A stretch of DNA of 36,669 nucleotides. Source: a virus. Shown here in pieces: positions 29,120 to 36,350 of the stretch; position 1 is the first letter of the stretch; the number at the start of each line of letters is the position of its first letter. A model generated the notes under the pieces. The model had not been told where the DNA came from. It searched no databases and worked only from the letters and a program-made list of their open reading frames with translations. The stretch covers positions 1 through 36,669 of the IMG/VR virus record IMGVR_UViG_3300028610_001191. One strand, 5' to 3'. A program made the translations under genes and the position numbers.

Positions 29120-29199
29120 CCACAAAAACTATGATCGAACTGACCGTGGCCTTTGTAGCAATCTGGCTACTAGGCTTCTCAGCGGGGTTGTCACAATAG
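29116..29199 (+). CDS. Very small membrane protein, 27 residues
   Basis: ATG 29116 overlaps the RNAP1 stop (ATGA); AAAGGAA lies upstream. A single transmembrane helix (LTVAFVAIWLLGFSAG) makes up most of it. It is the first of five small genes between the two polymerase subunits. The 68 bases after its stop hold no gene with a usable start. Confidence 0.42.
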   Translation: MTTKTMIELTVAFVAIWLLGFSAGLSQ

Positions 29200-29267
29200 C
29201 CAAAGAGAGGTTTGACAAACTGCTCGAAAACATCGAAAGATTGAGGTGCCATATACAGGAGTAAATC

Positions 29268-29537
29268 ATGGACCTCTTAGACCGACTGATCTTTCTATCC
29301 GAATGGGTTTGTTTCATCCTCTTCAACCGAGAAGAAATGACTTTATCTGCCAAGTCTCACGAGGTCGCTCGGTTACGGGGACACAAATCTTGTGTCTATT
29401 CCTTCGCTATCGATCTGTTATTTTGGTTTGACCCTCACCACTGCCGCAATGCGTATCTCTGGTATAGGTACAAACGTCGAAATAGATACAGGAGCCTCCA
29501 ATGTCTCTCAATCGATACTCTTCGCCCGCTGAAATAA
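29268..29537 (+). CDS. Small protein with hydrophobic start, 89 residues
   Basis: CAGGAG seven bases before ATG 29268. A hydrophobic N-terminal segment (LIFLSEWVCFILF) is followed by a basic, Tyr/Arg-rich C-terminal half (HHCRNAYLWYRYKRRNRYRS). The last 37 bases overlap the next gene in another frame. Possibly membrane-associated. No family recognised. Confidence 0.48.
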   Translation: MDLLDRLIFLSEWVCFILFNREEMTLSAKSHEVARLRGHKSCVYSFAIDLLFWFDPHHCRNAYLWYRYKRRNRYRSLQCLSIDTLRPLK

Positions 29538-29689
29538 AGGCCCATTCGCCGAAAGCAGGACCAGTCACCTCCATGTTGATGTTCCTGCACACCTTCTACC
29601 CCCACGAAGTCAATGCGTGTGGGATCGACGAAGCCGGACTGGAGAAGATGGTCAATGCCCTCACCACCAAGTCCATGGAAACCCTCTAG
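29501..29689 (+). CDS. Small protein, 62 residues
   Basis: AGGAG seven bases before ATG 29501. Pro/Ser-rich start, then a SMLMFLHTFYPHEVNACGIDEAGLEKMVNAL-type helix pair (residues about 24-54). The gene ends just before the ribosome binding site of the next one. Function unknown. Confidence 0.52.
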   Translation: MSLNRYSSPAEIKAHSPKAGPVTSMLMFLHTFYPHEVNACGIDEAGLEKMVNALTTKSMETL

Positions 29690-29699
29690 GAGGAGCCCA

Positions 29700-29891
29700 A
29701 TGCCTGCTGATCTGAAACTTTCTGAGGATGCTCACAACCGAGTTGCTATCCTGTTTAAAATACCAGGAAGCATCGGCAAAAATGCAACCTTGGTAGCTTT
29801 ATCTGTGAAATGGCTCTTGGTTCATGGTGTCCCCACTGACTCCGAAACCAATGAAAAGTACGAATATGAAGGTACTCACATCATCCAATAA
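29700..29891 (+). CDS. Small protein, 63 residues
   Basis: AGGAGG ten bases before ATG 29700, an overlap-free start right after the previous stop. Sequence PADLKLSEDAHNRVAILFKIPG and LVALSVKWLLVHG suggests two helices. Function unknown. Confidence 0.52.
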   Translation: MPADLKLSEDAHNRVAILFKIPGSIGKNATLVALSVKWLLVHGVPTDSETNEKYEYEGTHIIQ

Positions 29892-29908
29892 CCCGAAAGG
29901 TCAAGCAA

Positions 29909-30253
29909 GTGGCACATAATTCGAAGAAGAATAAACGTCACGCTCCTAAACAGGACGAAGATGACTATGTATATCCGACTGCAAAGGTCCGAGAGACCAA
30001 GACACGAGGTCGGCGACACGATGCCAATCTCATCAAAGATGGATTGTTGGCTTACGAAAACCCTGATGAAGATGCTGATGAAAATGAAGACCAGGAGATC
30101 ATGGACGACTGCAATGACATGATCACCGAGTTCAACGAAACACAAGATGTTATCTTCAATCAAGACGATGCTGATGAATACGATCACATCGACCACGACA
30201 CTCTACATGATGCCATCATGGATGACTACGATTACGAATGGGAGGATTACTGA
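29909..30253 (+). CDS. Very acidic protein, 114 residues, directly upstream of RNAP2
   Basis: GTG start at 29909 with AAAGG eight bases upstream. A basic N-terminus (NSKKNKRH) and Arg-rich TKTRGRRH are followed by about 65 residues dominated by Asp and Glu (for example DEDADENEDQEIMDD and AIMDDYDYEWEDY). It shares one base with the RNAP2 start (TGATG), so the two are coupled. Such a tail could mimic DNA or bind the polymerase. No domain is recognised; the coupling makes a polymerase-related role worth testing. Confidence 0.58.
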   Translation: MAHNSKKNKRHAPKQDEDDYVYPTAKVRETKTRGRRHDANLIKDGLLAYENPDEDADENEDQEIMDDCNDMITEFNETQDVIFNQDDADEYDHIDHDTLHDAIMDDYDYEWEDY

Positions 30254-31443
30254 TGTTTCAGACGCTTACTGGTACCGAATACCTCAAAGCCGAAATCGCC
30301 TGCAAACACGACAAGTCCTTTGAGAAGAAGAACTGGAGCGATCGTATCGCCCATTTCAACTTCATGCTCCTCGATGACGAAGACACCTACAAGAAGGCCA
30401 GCAACCCTGTTGGTCTTCGTGCAGCCGTCGAGGCGTACAAGAAGGGAATGGCAGGCCATCCCACCGGCTACATGATCACCTTGGATGCCAGCAGCTCTGG
30501 CCTCCAGCTTCTGTCTCTTCTGGTCTCTTGTCCTCACTCCTGGTTGCTCTGCGGTGGAGACATGTATGATTGTGTCGACTCTTACACCACCATCTACGGG
30601 GCAATGAACCTTCACGGGGCCCTGACACGCAAACAAGTGAAGGACGCCATCATGACGAGCCTTTATGGCTCGGTATCCACACCAGAAGAGGTCTTCAAGG
30701 AGAACATCGACGTGTTCTACGAAACCATGGAGACCATGGCACCTGGGGCATGGGAACTGAACCTCAGCCTTCAAGATTTGTGGAACCAGGTCAAGGGATC
30801 CGCCTACATGTGGAGGCTCCCGGATAACTTCCATGCTGGCATCGAGACCAAGAACAAAGAGACTAGGAACTTCTCCTTCTTGGGTGTCGATCACAAGCTC
30901 ATTGTGGAAGTTGACGGAAGACCTGACTTCCACAAGGGTCTAGGCCCAAACCTAATCCACTCGATCGATGGCATGATTGTTCGTGAGATGGTTCGTCGCT
31001 GCTCTTACGACCAGCCTCACATAACCAATATCACCTTCGCCATCACCAAAGACTTAGAATTCGAAATCGACACCTACAATAAACACGAAATGACCCAGAA
31101 GCTCTGGGACAATTACGTCGATTCAGGGTTCTTGAGTACCCGCATTCTTGACTATCTGGATACTCAAACTTTGACTGTGGTGGATACTGTGGTCATCGCT
31201 AAGATGATCCTGGGACTTCCGGATGAACCCTTCCATGTGGTTACAGTCCATGACTGTTTCCGGGCTCACCCTAACTACGGCAACGATGTGCGCCAGCAAT
31301 ACAACACTATCATGGCCGACATCAACGACTCACGAATGCTGTCTGATATCTGTTCTCAGATCGCTGAGAGAAATCTCAATGCCAGGAAGGTTGGAGTGAT
31401 TAACCGTCAAAACATCCTCAATGGCAACTACCTGCTTACCTAA
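30253..31443 (+). CDS. RNA polymerase II subunit RNAP2, N4 gp16-like (catalytic)
   Basis: 396 residues from ATG 30253, with GGGAGG eight bases upstream; a GTG/ATG further 5' lies inside the acidic gene and is rejected. Catalytic motifs of T7-type polymerases are present. Motif A is GYMITLDASSSGLQ (72-85, Asp78) and motif B LTRKQVKDAIMTSLYGS (124-140; Arg126, Lys130, Tyr138, Gly139). The PNLIHSIDG segment is at 232-240 and motif C FHVVTVHDCF at 327-336 (Asp334). With RNAP1 it should transcribe phage middle genes. N4 gp16 is about 404 residues. A strong terminator follows six bases after the stop. Confidence 0.92.
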   Translation: MFQTLTGTEYLKAEIACKHDKSFEKKNWSDRIAHFNFMLLDDEDTYKKASNPVGLRAAVEAYKKGMAGHPTGYMITLDASSSGLQLLSLLVSCPHSWLLCGGDMYDCVDSYTTIYGAMNLHGALTRKQVKDAIMTSLYGSVSTPEEVFKENIDVFYETMETMAPGAWELNLSLQDLWNQVKGSAYMWRLPDNFHAGIETKNKETRNFSFLGVDHKLIVEVDGRPDFHKGLGPNLIHSIDGMIVREMVRRCSYDQPHITNITFAITKDLEFEIDTYNKHEMTQKLWDNYVDSGFLSTRILDYLDTQTLTVVDTVVIAKMILGLPDEPFHVVTVHDCFRAHPNYGNDVRQQYNTIMADINDSRMLSDICSQIAERNLNARKVGVINRQNILNGNYLLT

Positions 31444-31448
31444 AAAGC

Positions 31449-31488
31449 AGGCTACCCCGTCCCAAACCAGGGATGGGGTAGCCTTTTT
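31449..31488 (+). terminator. Rho-independent terminator after RNAP2
   Basis: A 15-bp stem with one G-T pair (arms AGGCTACCCCGTCCC and GGGATGGGGTAGCCT), a 6-base loop, then TTTTT. It closes the polymerase transcript six bases after the RNAP2 stop. Confidence 0.93.
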
Positions 31489-31562
31489 AGTACACACAAC
31501 AGCAACAAGGCAGGAAGGAAACGTGAAAGGAGTTACGCACTAAACATCAACGAACGATTGTA

Positions 31563-31585
31563 GACACCATTTTAGAAATGGTGTC
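31563..31585. promoter_or_regulatory. Perfect inverted repeat upstream of the AAA operon
   Basis: GACACCATTT and AAATGGTGTC form a perfect 10-bp stem with a 3-base loop TAG, 25 bases before ATG 31610. It lies after the RNAP2 terminator where a new promoter is needed, so it may be an operator, a middle-promoter element or a leader hairpin. No T-run follows. Confidence 0.5.
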
Positions 31586-31609
31586 AATCTCAAACAAGAG
31601 GAAAATCAC

Positions 31610-31798
31610 ATGACTCATTACTATTTTTTTGATGAGGATACCAAGACTATCTGGTATTCCGATGTCATGCTCACCATAGGCGTTTATATAGGAGAATCTG
31701 GCAACCCCAACCCCAGGGCCGCAGGAGCTGCACTTATGCAACAACGTCCAGGCAAAAAAGTATTCGGCTGTAAAATCAAAAAGTATATCGAAGAGTGA
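31610..31798 (+). CDS. Small protein, 62 residues
   Basis: AGAGGA seven bases before ATG 31610. A short beta-rich start (HYYFFDEDTKTIWYSD), then GVYIGESGNPNPRAAGAALM and a Lys-rich end. First gene after the RNAP2 terminator. The stop lies at the start of the structured leader of the AAA gene. Function unknown. Confidence 0.55.
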   Translation: MTHYYFFDEDTKTIWYSDVMLTIGVYIGESGNPNPRAAGAALMQQRPGKKVFGCKIKKYIEE

Positions 31799-31853
31799 GT
31801 GCCCTCTTCTTTGGTTTTCTTTTGACCAAATCCTGATACAACTCGGAGGGCAC
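31799..31853 (+). promoter_or_regulatory. Leader structure that can hide the AAA gene ribosome binding site
   Basis: GTGCCCTC (31799-31806) is fully complementary to GAGGGCAC (31846-31853), which contains the ribosome binding site for ATG 31859. Inside the loop TTTGGT (31810-31815) pairs with ACCAAA (31825-31830), bringing the outer arms closer. The fold would limit translation of the ATPase until opened, for example by ribosomes finishing the upstream gene or by a protein. Confidence 0.5.
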
Positions 31854-31858
31854 ATACC

Positions 31859-33034
31859 ATGTTGGAACTGACACCCAGTGAAATGAAAAAGTTCATTACC
31901 AACGCATTGAAAATCCGCAAAATACCCTACACCGCTGGTCCCCCAGGTATTGGAAAATCCGATATTTATGCACAGATTGCCGAAGAATTCAATCTCAAGC
32001 TGCTGGACATTCGTCTGAGCCAAAAGCTCCCAGAAGATCTCACCGGTTTGCCAAGACTCAATGAAATCACTGGCAAAGCCGAATACACCCCCTTCGACAC
32101 CTTCCCTATGGTGGGAGACAAGATCCCCGATGGGTACTCTGGCTGGCTAGTATTCCTGGATGAGCTTTCCAGCGCCTCAGACGAGGTGTGGAGCGCCATC
32201 TACAGTCTTTTGCTGGGACACACTGTCGGTGGTCGTCGACTGCACGAGAAAGCCCTAATTTGTGCAGCAGGCAACCGTGCCAGTGACTCGGCTCTAGCTC
32301 GTGAGCTGCCTGATACCCTGATCACACGACTGCTTTGTGCCAACATGAAAGTCTCAGTCAGGGACTGGCTCACATGGGCTGCGATCCCCATCAACAACAT
32401 CAACCAGGCTGTTCAAGACTTCATCACCAAAAACCCTGATACGTTGATGAGCCTGATCCCCTCATCCAGTCGTGAAGAGCTGGAGTCTTATGGCACCCCT
32501 CGGGGGTGGGAATCTGTGTCTATGTTCACCAATCTTCATGAAAGAACCAACAAGACCCCAAGTGATCCCTTGTCCAACAACAAGCCCAAAGCCATCACAG
32601 AGGATATTGCCCACAACATGTACTCTGCCGTTGGTTTCATGGAAGCAAAAGCCTTCATTGAGATGTTCAATGAACAAATGGTTGTCCCCTATCCTTGGGA
32701 GGTGGCCCAGTCTGCATCTTCAATCCGGATACCCACCTCTGCGATCGCTCGGGCTGAGCTGACAGAGGAGCTGGCCAAGCACTTCATGGAGTCTGGAGCC
32801 CAGTCCCGTGAGGCATTGCTGCTCTATATGAACCGCAATGATGCCGAAGCCAGAGCCCTCTTCTGTAGCCTCATCAAACAAGCCCTGGGAGAGACTGTAT
32901 CAGACCTCGCTCTGCTGGAAGACATCAATAAGCGTCTGATGGTTACTCATGTGCTGAACCAAAGCCAAGGTATGCAGGTACAAGATGATGGAACCAGCAT
33001 CTCTACCGATCCATTGGGCGTTTCTACCCACTGA
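31859..33034 (+). CDS. MoxR-type AAA+ ATPase, N4 gp24-like
   Basis: 391 residues. AAA+ core: Walker A GPPGIGKS (27-34), Walker B WLVFLDEL (96-103), sensor-1 ALICAAGNRASD (132-143, Asn139), and an arginine-finger-like RLL after DTLIT (near 157). The C-terminal 200 residues are helical. MoxR ATPases remodel partner proteins and are nearly always paired with a VWA-domain gene, as here with the next gene 12 bases downstream. N4 carries the same pair (gp24/gp25). Its role in N4-like phages is not established. A structured leader may control translation. Confidence 0.85.
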   Translation: MLELTPSEMKKFITNALKIRKIPYTAGPPGIGKSDIYAQIAEEFNLKLLDIRLSQKLPEDLTGLPRLNEITGKAEYTPFDTFPMVGDKIPDGYSGWLVFLDELSSASDEVWSAIYSLLLGHTVGGRRLHEKALICAAGNRASDSALARELPDTLITRLLCANMKVSVRDWLTWAAIPINNINQAVQDFITKNPDTLMSLIPSSSREELESYGTPRGWESVSMFTNLHERTNKTPSDPLSNNKPKAITEDIAHNMYSAVGFMEAKAFIEMFNEQMVVPYPWEVAQSASSIRIPTSAIARAELTEELAKHFMESGAQSREALLLYMNRNDAEARALFCSLIKQALGETVSDLALLEDINKRLMVTHVLNQSQGMQVQDDGTSISTDPLGVSTH

Positions 33035-33046
33035 GGAGAATACATC

Positions 33047-34276
33047 ATGGAACAGGTATCAGTTACCATAGCCACTGAGCTTCGTACTGAAGTAGAAAAG
33101 ATGATCCAGGATGATCCCAAAATGGTTGGAATCGCTCGATACCTGGCTAATGTCGAGATCTTCTGGTCGTACTCCATTAAGACAGCCTGTGCTGGTCATG
33201 GTTTTATTTTTTTCAACCCAGATTTCTGGGTCTCTCTTTTCGAACAGACCCGTATTACTGTGGTTGCACATGAAGTTTGGCACCTGATCTTGAAACATCT
33301 GGAAAGGGGCGTATTCTTCGACCCAGAAGACTACAATGAAGCCGGAGACCATGTGATCAATAATTTACTATGGGATGAAGGATTTACTTTCGAAGGAGCT
33401 GATGAAGTCAGAGATCCTAAATATCGAGGCATGAGTACAGAAGAGATCTACGATATTATTCATGCTGATAAAAAGAAAAATCCTCCTCCTCCTGGATCTA
33501 AGTGCAAAAAATCAAAGCACGTTCCTAAGTCTGTTATTGAAGATTTAGTTAAAGCAGCAGCAGATGCTATAGCTGGAAATGATAAATACAACAACGTGCC
33601 TGATCATATTGAAAAAGATCAGAAAAAACTAGAAGACCTTAAAGTATCTCTGGGCAAAAATAAAGGCTATAAGCATATTGCGCTAGAAATTACCAATAAA
33701 AAGGTCGCTGTTAGAAACTCCACCTACGAGGATATCTTCAAAGACTACCTGATAGATCCTATCTCTGGAGGAAGACGATCCTTCATGAGGCCAAATCGTC
33801 GTCAGCATGGCGTATCAAATACAACCTTCAGATTACCTGGTAGGGTTGCACGTAAAATCAAAAGCAATCGTCTAGCTCATTTAATCTATGCTTTAGATGT
33901 CTCTGGCTCTATTAATCAAGCAACAGCTCAGACTTTTCATAACTCAGTGAGAACCATCAAGGAGCTGCTTAACCCTAATCTACTAACAGTATTATTCTTT
34001 GATACAGAGATTAGACTGATCAAGATATTCAAGGATACCGAACCATATGGAAAGATTGCAGTAAAAGCTGGTGGATGTACCAGTCTCGATGCGGTCTATA
34101 CCTATGCAGCCACCAGAAACCCTGAAGCCATGGTTATTTTCACTGATCTATGTGTAACTATTCCACGCGAACCCAAGTGGCATACTATCTGGTTAGTCCC
34201 AGAACGCCACAGAGAAGAAACTACATCCCAGCTATATGGTGACGTGTATGTCATCCCCAAAAACCAGGAGAAATAA
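33047..34276 (+). CDS. VWA-domain protein with metallopeptidase-like motif (DUF2201 type, N4 gp25-like)
   Basis: 409 residues, partner of the upstream AAA ATPase. An N-terminal metallopeptidase-like domain carries HEVWHLILKH (75-84, HExxH) and a following Asp/Glu region. The C-terminal VWA domain has the MIDAS residues: DVSGS (284-288), a threonine in GGCTSLDAVY and Asp in MVIFTDL. This is the DUF2201 arrangement. The middle third (bases about 33340-34110) is markedly AT-richer and uses codons such as AAA, GAT and GCT far more than flanking genes: two 60-base lines I counted had about 32 and 40 percent GC against roughly half elsewhere. Active-site residues look intact. Confidence 0.84.
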   Translation: MEQVSVTIATELRTEVEKMIQDDPKMVGIARYLANVEIFWSYSIKTACAGHGFIFFNPDFWVSLFEQTRITVVAHEVWHLILKHLERGVFFDPEDYNEAGDHVINNLLWDEGFTFEGADEVRDPKYRGMSTEEIYDIIHADKKKNPPPPGSKCKKSKHVPKSVIEDLVKAAADAIAGNDKYNNVPDHIEKDQKKLEDLKVSLGKNKGYKHIALEITNKKVAVRNSTYEDIFKDYLIDPISGGRRSFMRPNRRQHGVSNTTFRLPGRVARKIKSNRLAHLIYALDVSGSINQATAQTFHNSVRTIKELLNPNLLTVLFFDTEIRLIKIFKDTEPYGKIAVKAGGCTSLDAVYTYAATRNPEAMVIFTDLCVTIPREPKWHTIWLVPERHREETTSQLYGDVYVIPKNQEK

Positions 34277-34783
34277 ATGATCGTCAATCGGAACAGTCTG
34301 TTAGCGGCTCAACCTATCAAAAATATGCGTATAATGAAGCACCAAGCCCATGGTACTTCTTATGGTCTCACTGAAGCTGGCTACGACATCCGTATCCAGG
34401 AGACAATCACCTTCAACTACCACGAGACTCGTCCATGGGTAACCATCAATGATCCCCGTAACAGATATGAGGGTAGAGGAAAGAGGGGACGGTTTATCCT
34501 TGCATCTTCCATGGAAATGTTCCAAATGCCTCTCGATCTTGTTGGCACCGTCAGTGACAAATCTTCCTGGGCTCGCAGAGGTGTGTCGGTCTTCAACACA
34601 GTTATCGAGCCAGGCTGGAATGGCATCTTGACGTTGGAGTTGGTCTTTCATGGTAGTGAGGATCTTACCATACCAGCCGGGTCAGGTATTGCTCAAGTCC
34701 TCTTCGCACGACTCCAGTGTACCGGAGACTACGGAAACGGAAAATATCAGGATGCCAGGGGCATCGAAGAAGCAAAGTTCTAA
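34277..34783 (+). CDS. dcd: dCTP deaminase (Dcd/Dut superfamily)
   Basis: 168 residues starting directly after the VWA stop. Dcd signatures are in order: EAGYDIRIQE (33-42), VSDKSSWARRG (92-102), TVIEPGWNGILTLEL (108-122, with the expected catalytic Glu121) and IPAGSGIAQVLFARL (132-146). The enzyme deaminates dCTP to dUTP and may also hydrolyse it to dUMP, the substrate of thymidylate synthase. Its neighbour encodes ThyX, so the pair supplies dTMP. A bifunctional form cannot be told from motifs alone. Length is slightly below the bacterial enzyme (about 190). Confidence 0.88.
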   Translation: MIVNRNSLLAAQPIKNMRIMKHQAHGTSYGLTEAGYDIRIQETITFNYHETRPWVTINDPRNRYEGRGKRGRFILASSMEMFQMPLDLVGTVSDKSSWARRGVSVFNTVIEPGWNGILTLELVFHGSEDLTIPAGSGIAQVLFARLQCTGDYGNGKYQDARGIEEAKF

Positions 34784-34795
34784 GGAGAACCACAC

Positions 34796-36250
34796 ATGGA
34801 ACGCAGAAAACCGAAGCTACTTGTCATTGGTCACGCACGCCATGGCAAGGATACTGTTGGTGACATGATCACCGATCTGATGGACTTAGCCTTCACTTCC
34901 TCATCTATTTTCGTTGGTCGAGAGTGTGTTTGGCCTCATTGGGGCAAAGACCGCTACGCCTCCTTCGATGAGATGTTCGAGGATCGAGTGAATTTCCGAT
35001 CGACTTGGGCCAATCTAATCCTGGCCTACAACACTCCCAATCTGGCTCGCACGGCCACAGAGATGTTGAAGGACAATGACCTATACGTCGGAATGCGTAA
35101 CCGTGCCGAACTCGATGCCTGCAAAGAGCAGGGCATTTTCGACTACATCATCTGGGTCGACGGCAGCTCACGTCATCCTCCGGAAGGCAAGGACTCCAAC
35201 CAGTTGACTCCTGATGTTGCTGACCTTCACATCGACAACAATGGACCAGAGTCCAACTTGCATGTCGCAATTCGGAACTTACAGGTGCGTCTATATGAGG
35301 AAGGTTTCGATGTCGATTACACACCTCCTCCTGCATTGCCGGGTGGTCTAGAACAAGAAGAATATGACAACCTGCACCGAACCGAAATCAGTGAAGATGC
35401 GGATGAAGATCTTCGAAAATGGGTCGGACTTCCTCTTGCCGATGGCATACTTCGTACTTGGGAGGATATGCCAGAAGGTGCCACCCAAGTCTTGGACCAT
35501 GGCTTCTTCAAAGTGTTGGAGGTCATGGGCTCAGATACCACCATCTGTGAGTCAGCACGTATGTCCTACGGACGTGGAACCAAGAAGGTCAGCAACGATG
35601 CTGGTCTCATCAACTATCTGGTTCGAAACAAGCACACGTCCCCCCTGGAAATGGGAGAGATCCGTTTCCACATCCGTATGCCCATATTCGTGATGCGACA
35701 GTGGGTCCGTCATCGGACTGCCAACCTGAACGAATACTCGGGTCGATATTCGGAGATGGTTCCTCTGTTCTACGTACCAGAACTGGATCAGATCTGCCTC
35801 CAGGACAAGGTGAACAAGCAGGGATCTGCCGAACCTATGAGCCCCAAGAACGCGGAAATCATGCGCCAGAAGATCTACAAGACCTGTGGAATGGCCTTCC
35901 ACGAATACCAGGAACTGCTAACCTGGGGAGTTTCCCGTGAGACAGCTCGGATTGTCCTGCCCCTGAATACCTATACCGAGGTAGTCTGGAAGCTGGATAT
36001 CTCGAACCTGATCAAGTTCCTATGGCTCAGGGACGACAGCCATGCTCAGTGGGAAATCCGGCAGTATGCTCAACTGGTTTCCTTGGCAGTCAAGGAGAAT
36101 TTCCCTCTGGTTTACAATGCTTACATCGAAACTCGAAACTCTCAGAGCTTTACCCCAGAGGAGATTCATACTCTCATCACAGGTGACAGTACGAACCTAT
36201 CCAACAGTCAAATGCAGAGGATTGCCAGTTTCCGAGAAGGCCACTTCTGA
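34796..36250 (+). CDS. thyX: Fusion: P-loop nucleotide-kinase-like domain plus flavin-dependent thymidylate synthase ThyX
   Basis: 484 residues, AAGGAG eight bases before ATG 34796. Residues 1-180 form a P-loop domain: LLVIGHARHGKDT (8-20, Walker A type GxxxxGKDT as in phage deoxynucleoside-monophosphate kinases) and later YIIWVDGS. A 50-residue acidic linker follows. ThyX starts near 237 (FFKVLEVMGSDTTICESAR) and has the diagnostic RHR-x7-S motif RHRTANLNEYS at 305-315, then GRYSEM, and a C-terminal REQ-free but normal RIVLPLNTYTE. ThyX makes dTMP from dUMP with flavin and folate; the N-domain could phosphorylate dTMP or another nucleotide, which would channel product. The start and intact frame rule out a sequencing join inside the linker as far as can be read. 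Confidence 0.87.
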   Translation: MERRKPKLLVIGHARHGKDTVGDMITDLMDLAFTSSSIFVGRECVWPHWGKDRYASFDEMFEDRVNFRSTWANLILAYNTPNLARTATEMLKDNDLYVGMRNRAELDACKEQGIFDYIIWVDGSSRHPPEGKDSNQLTPDVADLHIDNNGPESNLHVAIRNLQVRLYEEGFDVDYTPPPALPGGLEQEEYDNLHRTEISEDADEDLRKWVGLPLADGILRTWEDMPEGATQVLDHGFFKVLEVMGSDTTICESARMSYGRGTKKVSNDAGLINYLVRNKHTSPLEMGEIRFHIRMPIFVMRQWVRHRTANLNEYSGRYSEMVPLFYVPELDQICLQDKVNKQGSAEPMSPKNAEIMRQKIYKTCGMAFHEYQELLTWGVSRETARIVLPLNTYTEVVWKLDISNLIKFLWLRDDSHAQWEIRQYAQLVSLAVKENFPLVYNAYIETRNSQSFTPEEIHTLITGDSTNLSNSQMQRIASFREGHF

Positions 36251-36259
36251 GAAAAAATG

Positions 36260-36287
36260 GTCAAGGGGGGAAAGATCCCTCCTTGAC
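36260..36287 (+). terminator. Hairpin terminator candidate after thyX
   Basis: GTCAAGGGGGG and CCCTCCTTGAC form an 11-bp stem with one G-T pair and a 6-base loop, 9 bases after the stop codon. The following TTGTTGATCT is only partly T-rich, so efficiency is uncertain. Confidence 0.6.
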
Positions 36288-36290
36288 TTG

Positions 36291-36320
36291 TTGATCTAAT
36301 CCATTCTCTCGTGCTATAGG
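36291..36320 (+). promoter_or_regulatory. Candidate sigma70-type promoter for the last gene
   Basis: TTGATC (36291-36296) and TATAGG (36315-36320) are 18 bases apart, or 17 to CTATAG. The promoter lies between the terminator hairpin and ATG 36351. Both boxes deviate from consensus; the location is the main support. Confidence 0.35.
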
Positions 36321-36350
36321 CTCCAAGACCCGTCAATTTGGAGGCCGCCA

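Noticed and set aside
29200-29267. Short open frame after the 27-residue membrane gene (reads AKERFDKLLENIERL)
   Set aside because: It looks helical, but no ATG, GTG or TTG is available at its start and a stop lies upstream, so it cannot be translated alone. A frameshift from the preceding gene is conceivable but no slippery site is seen.
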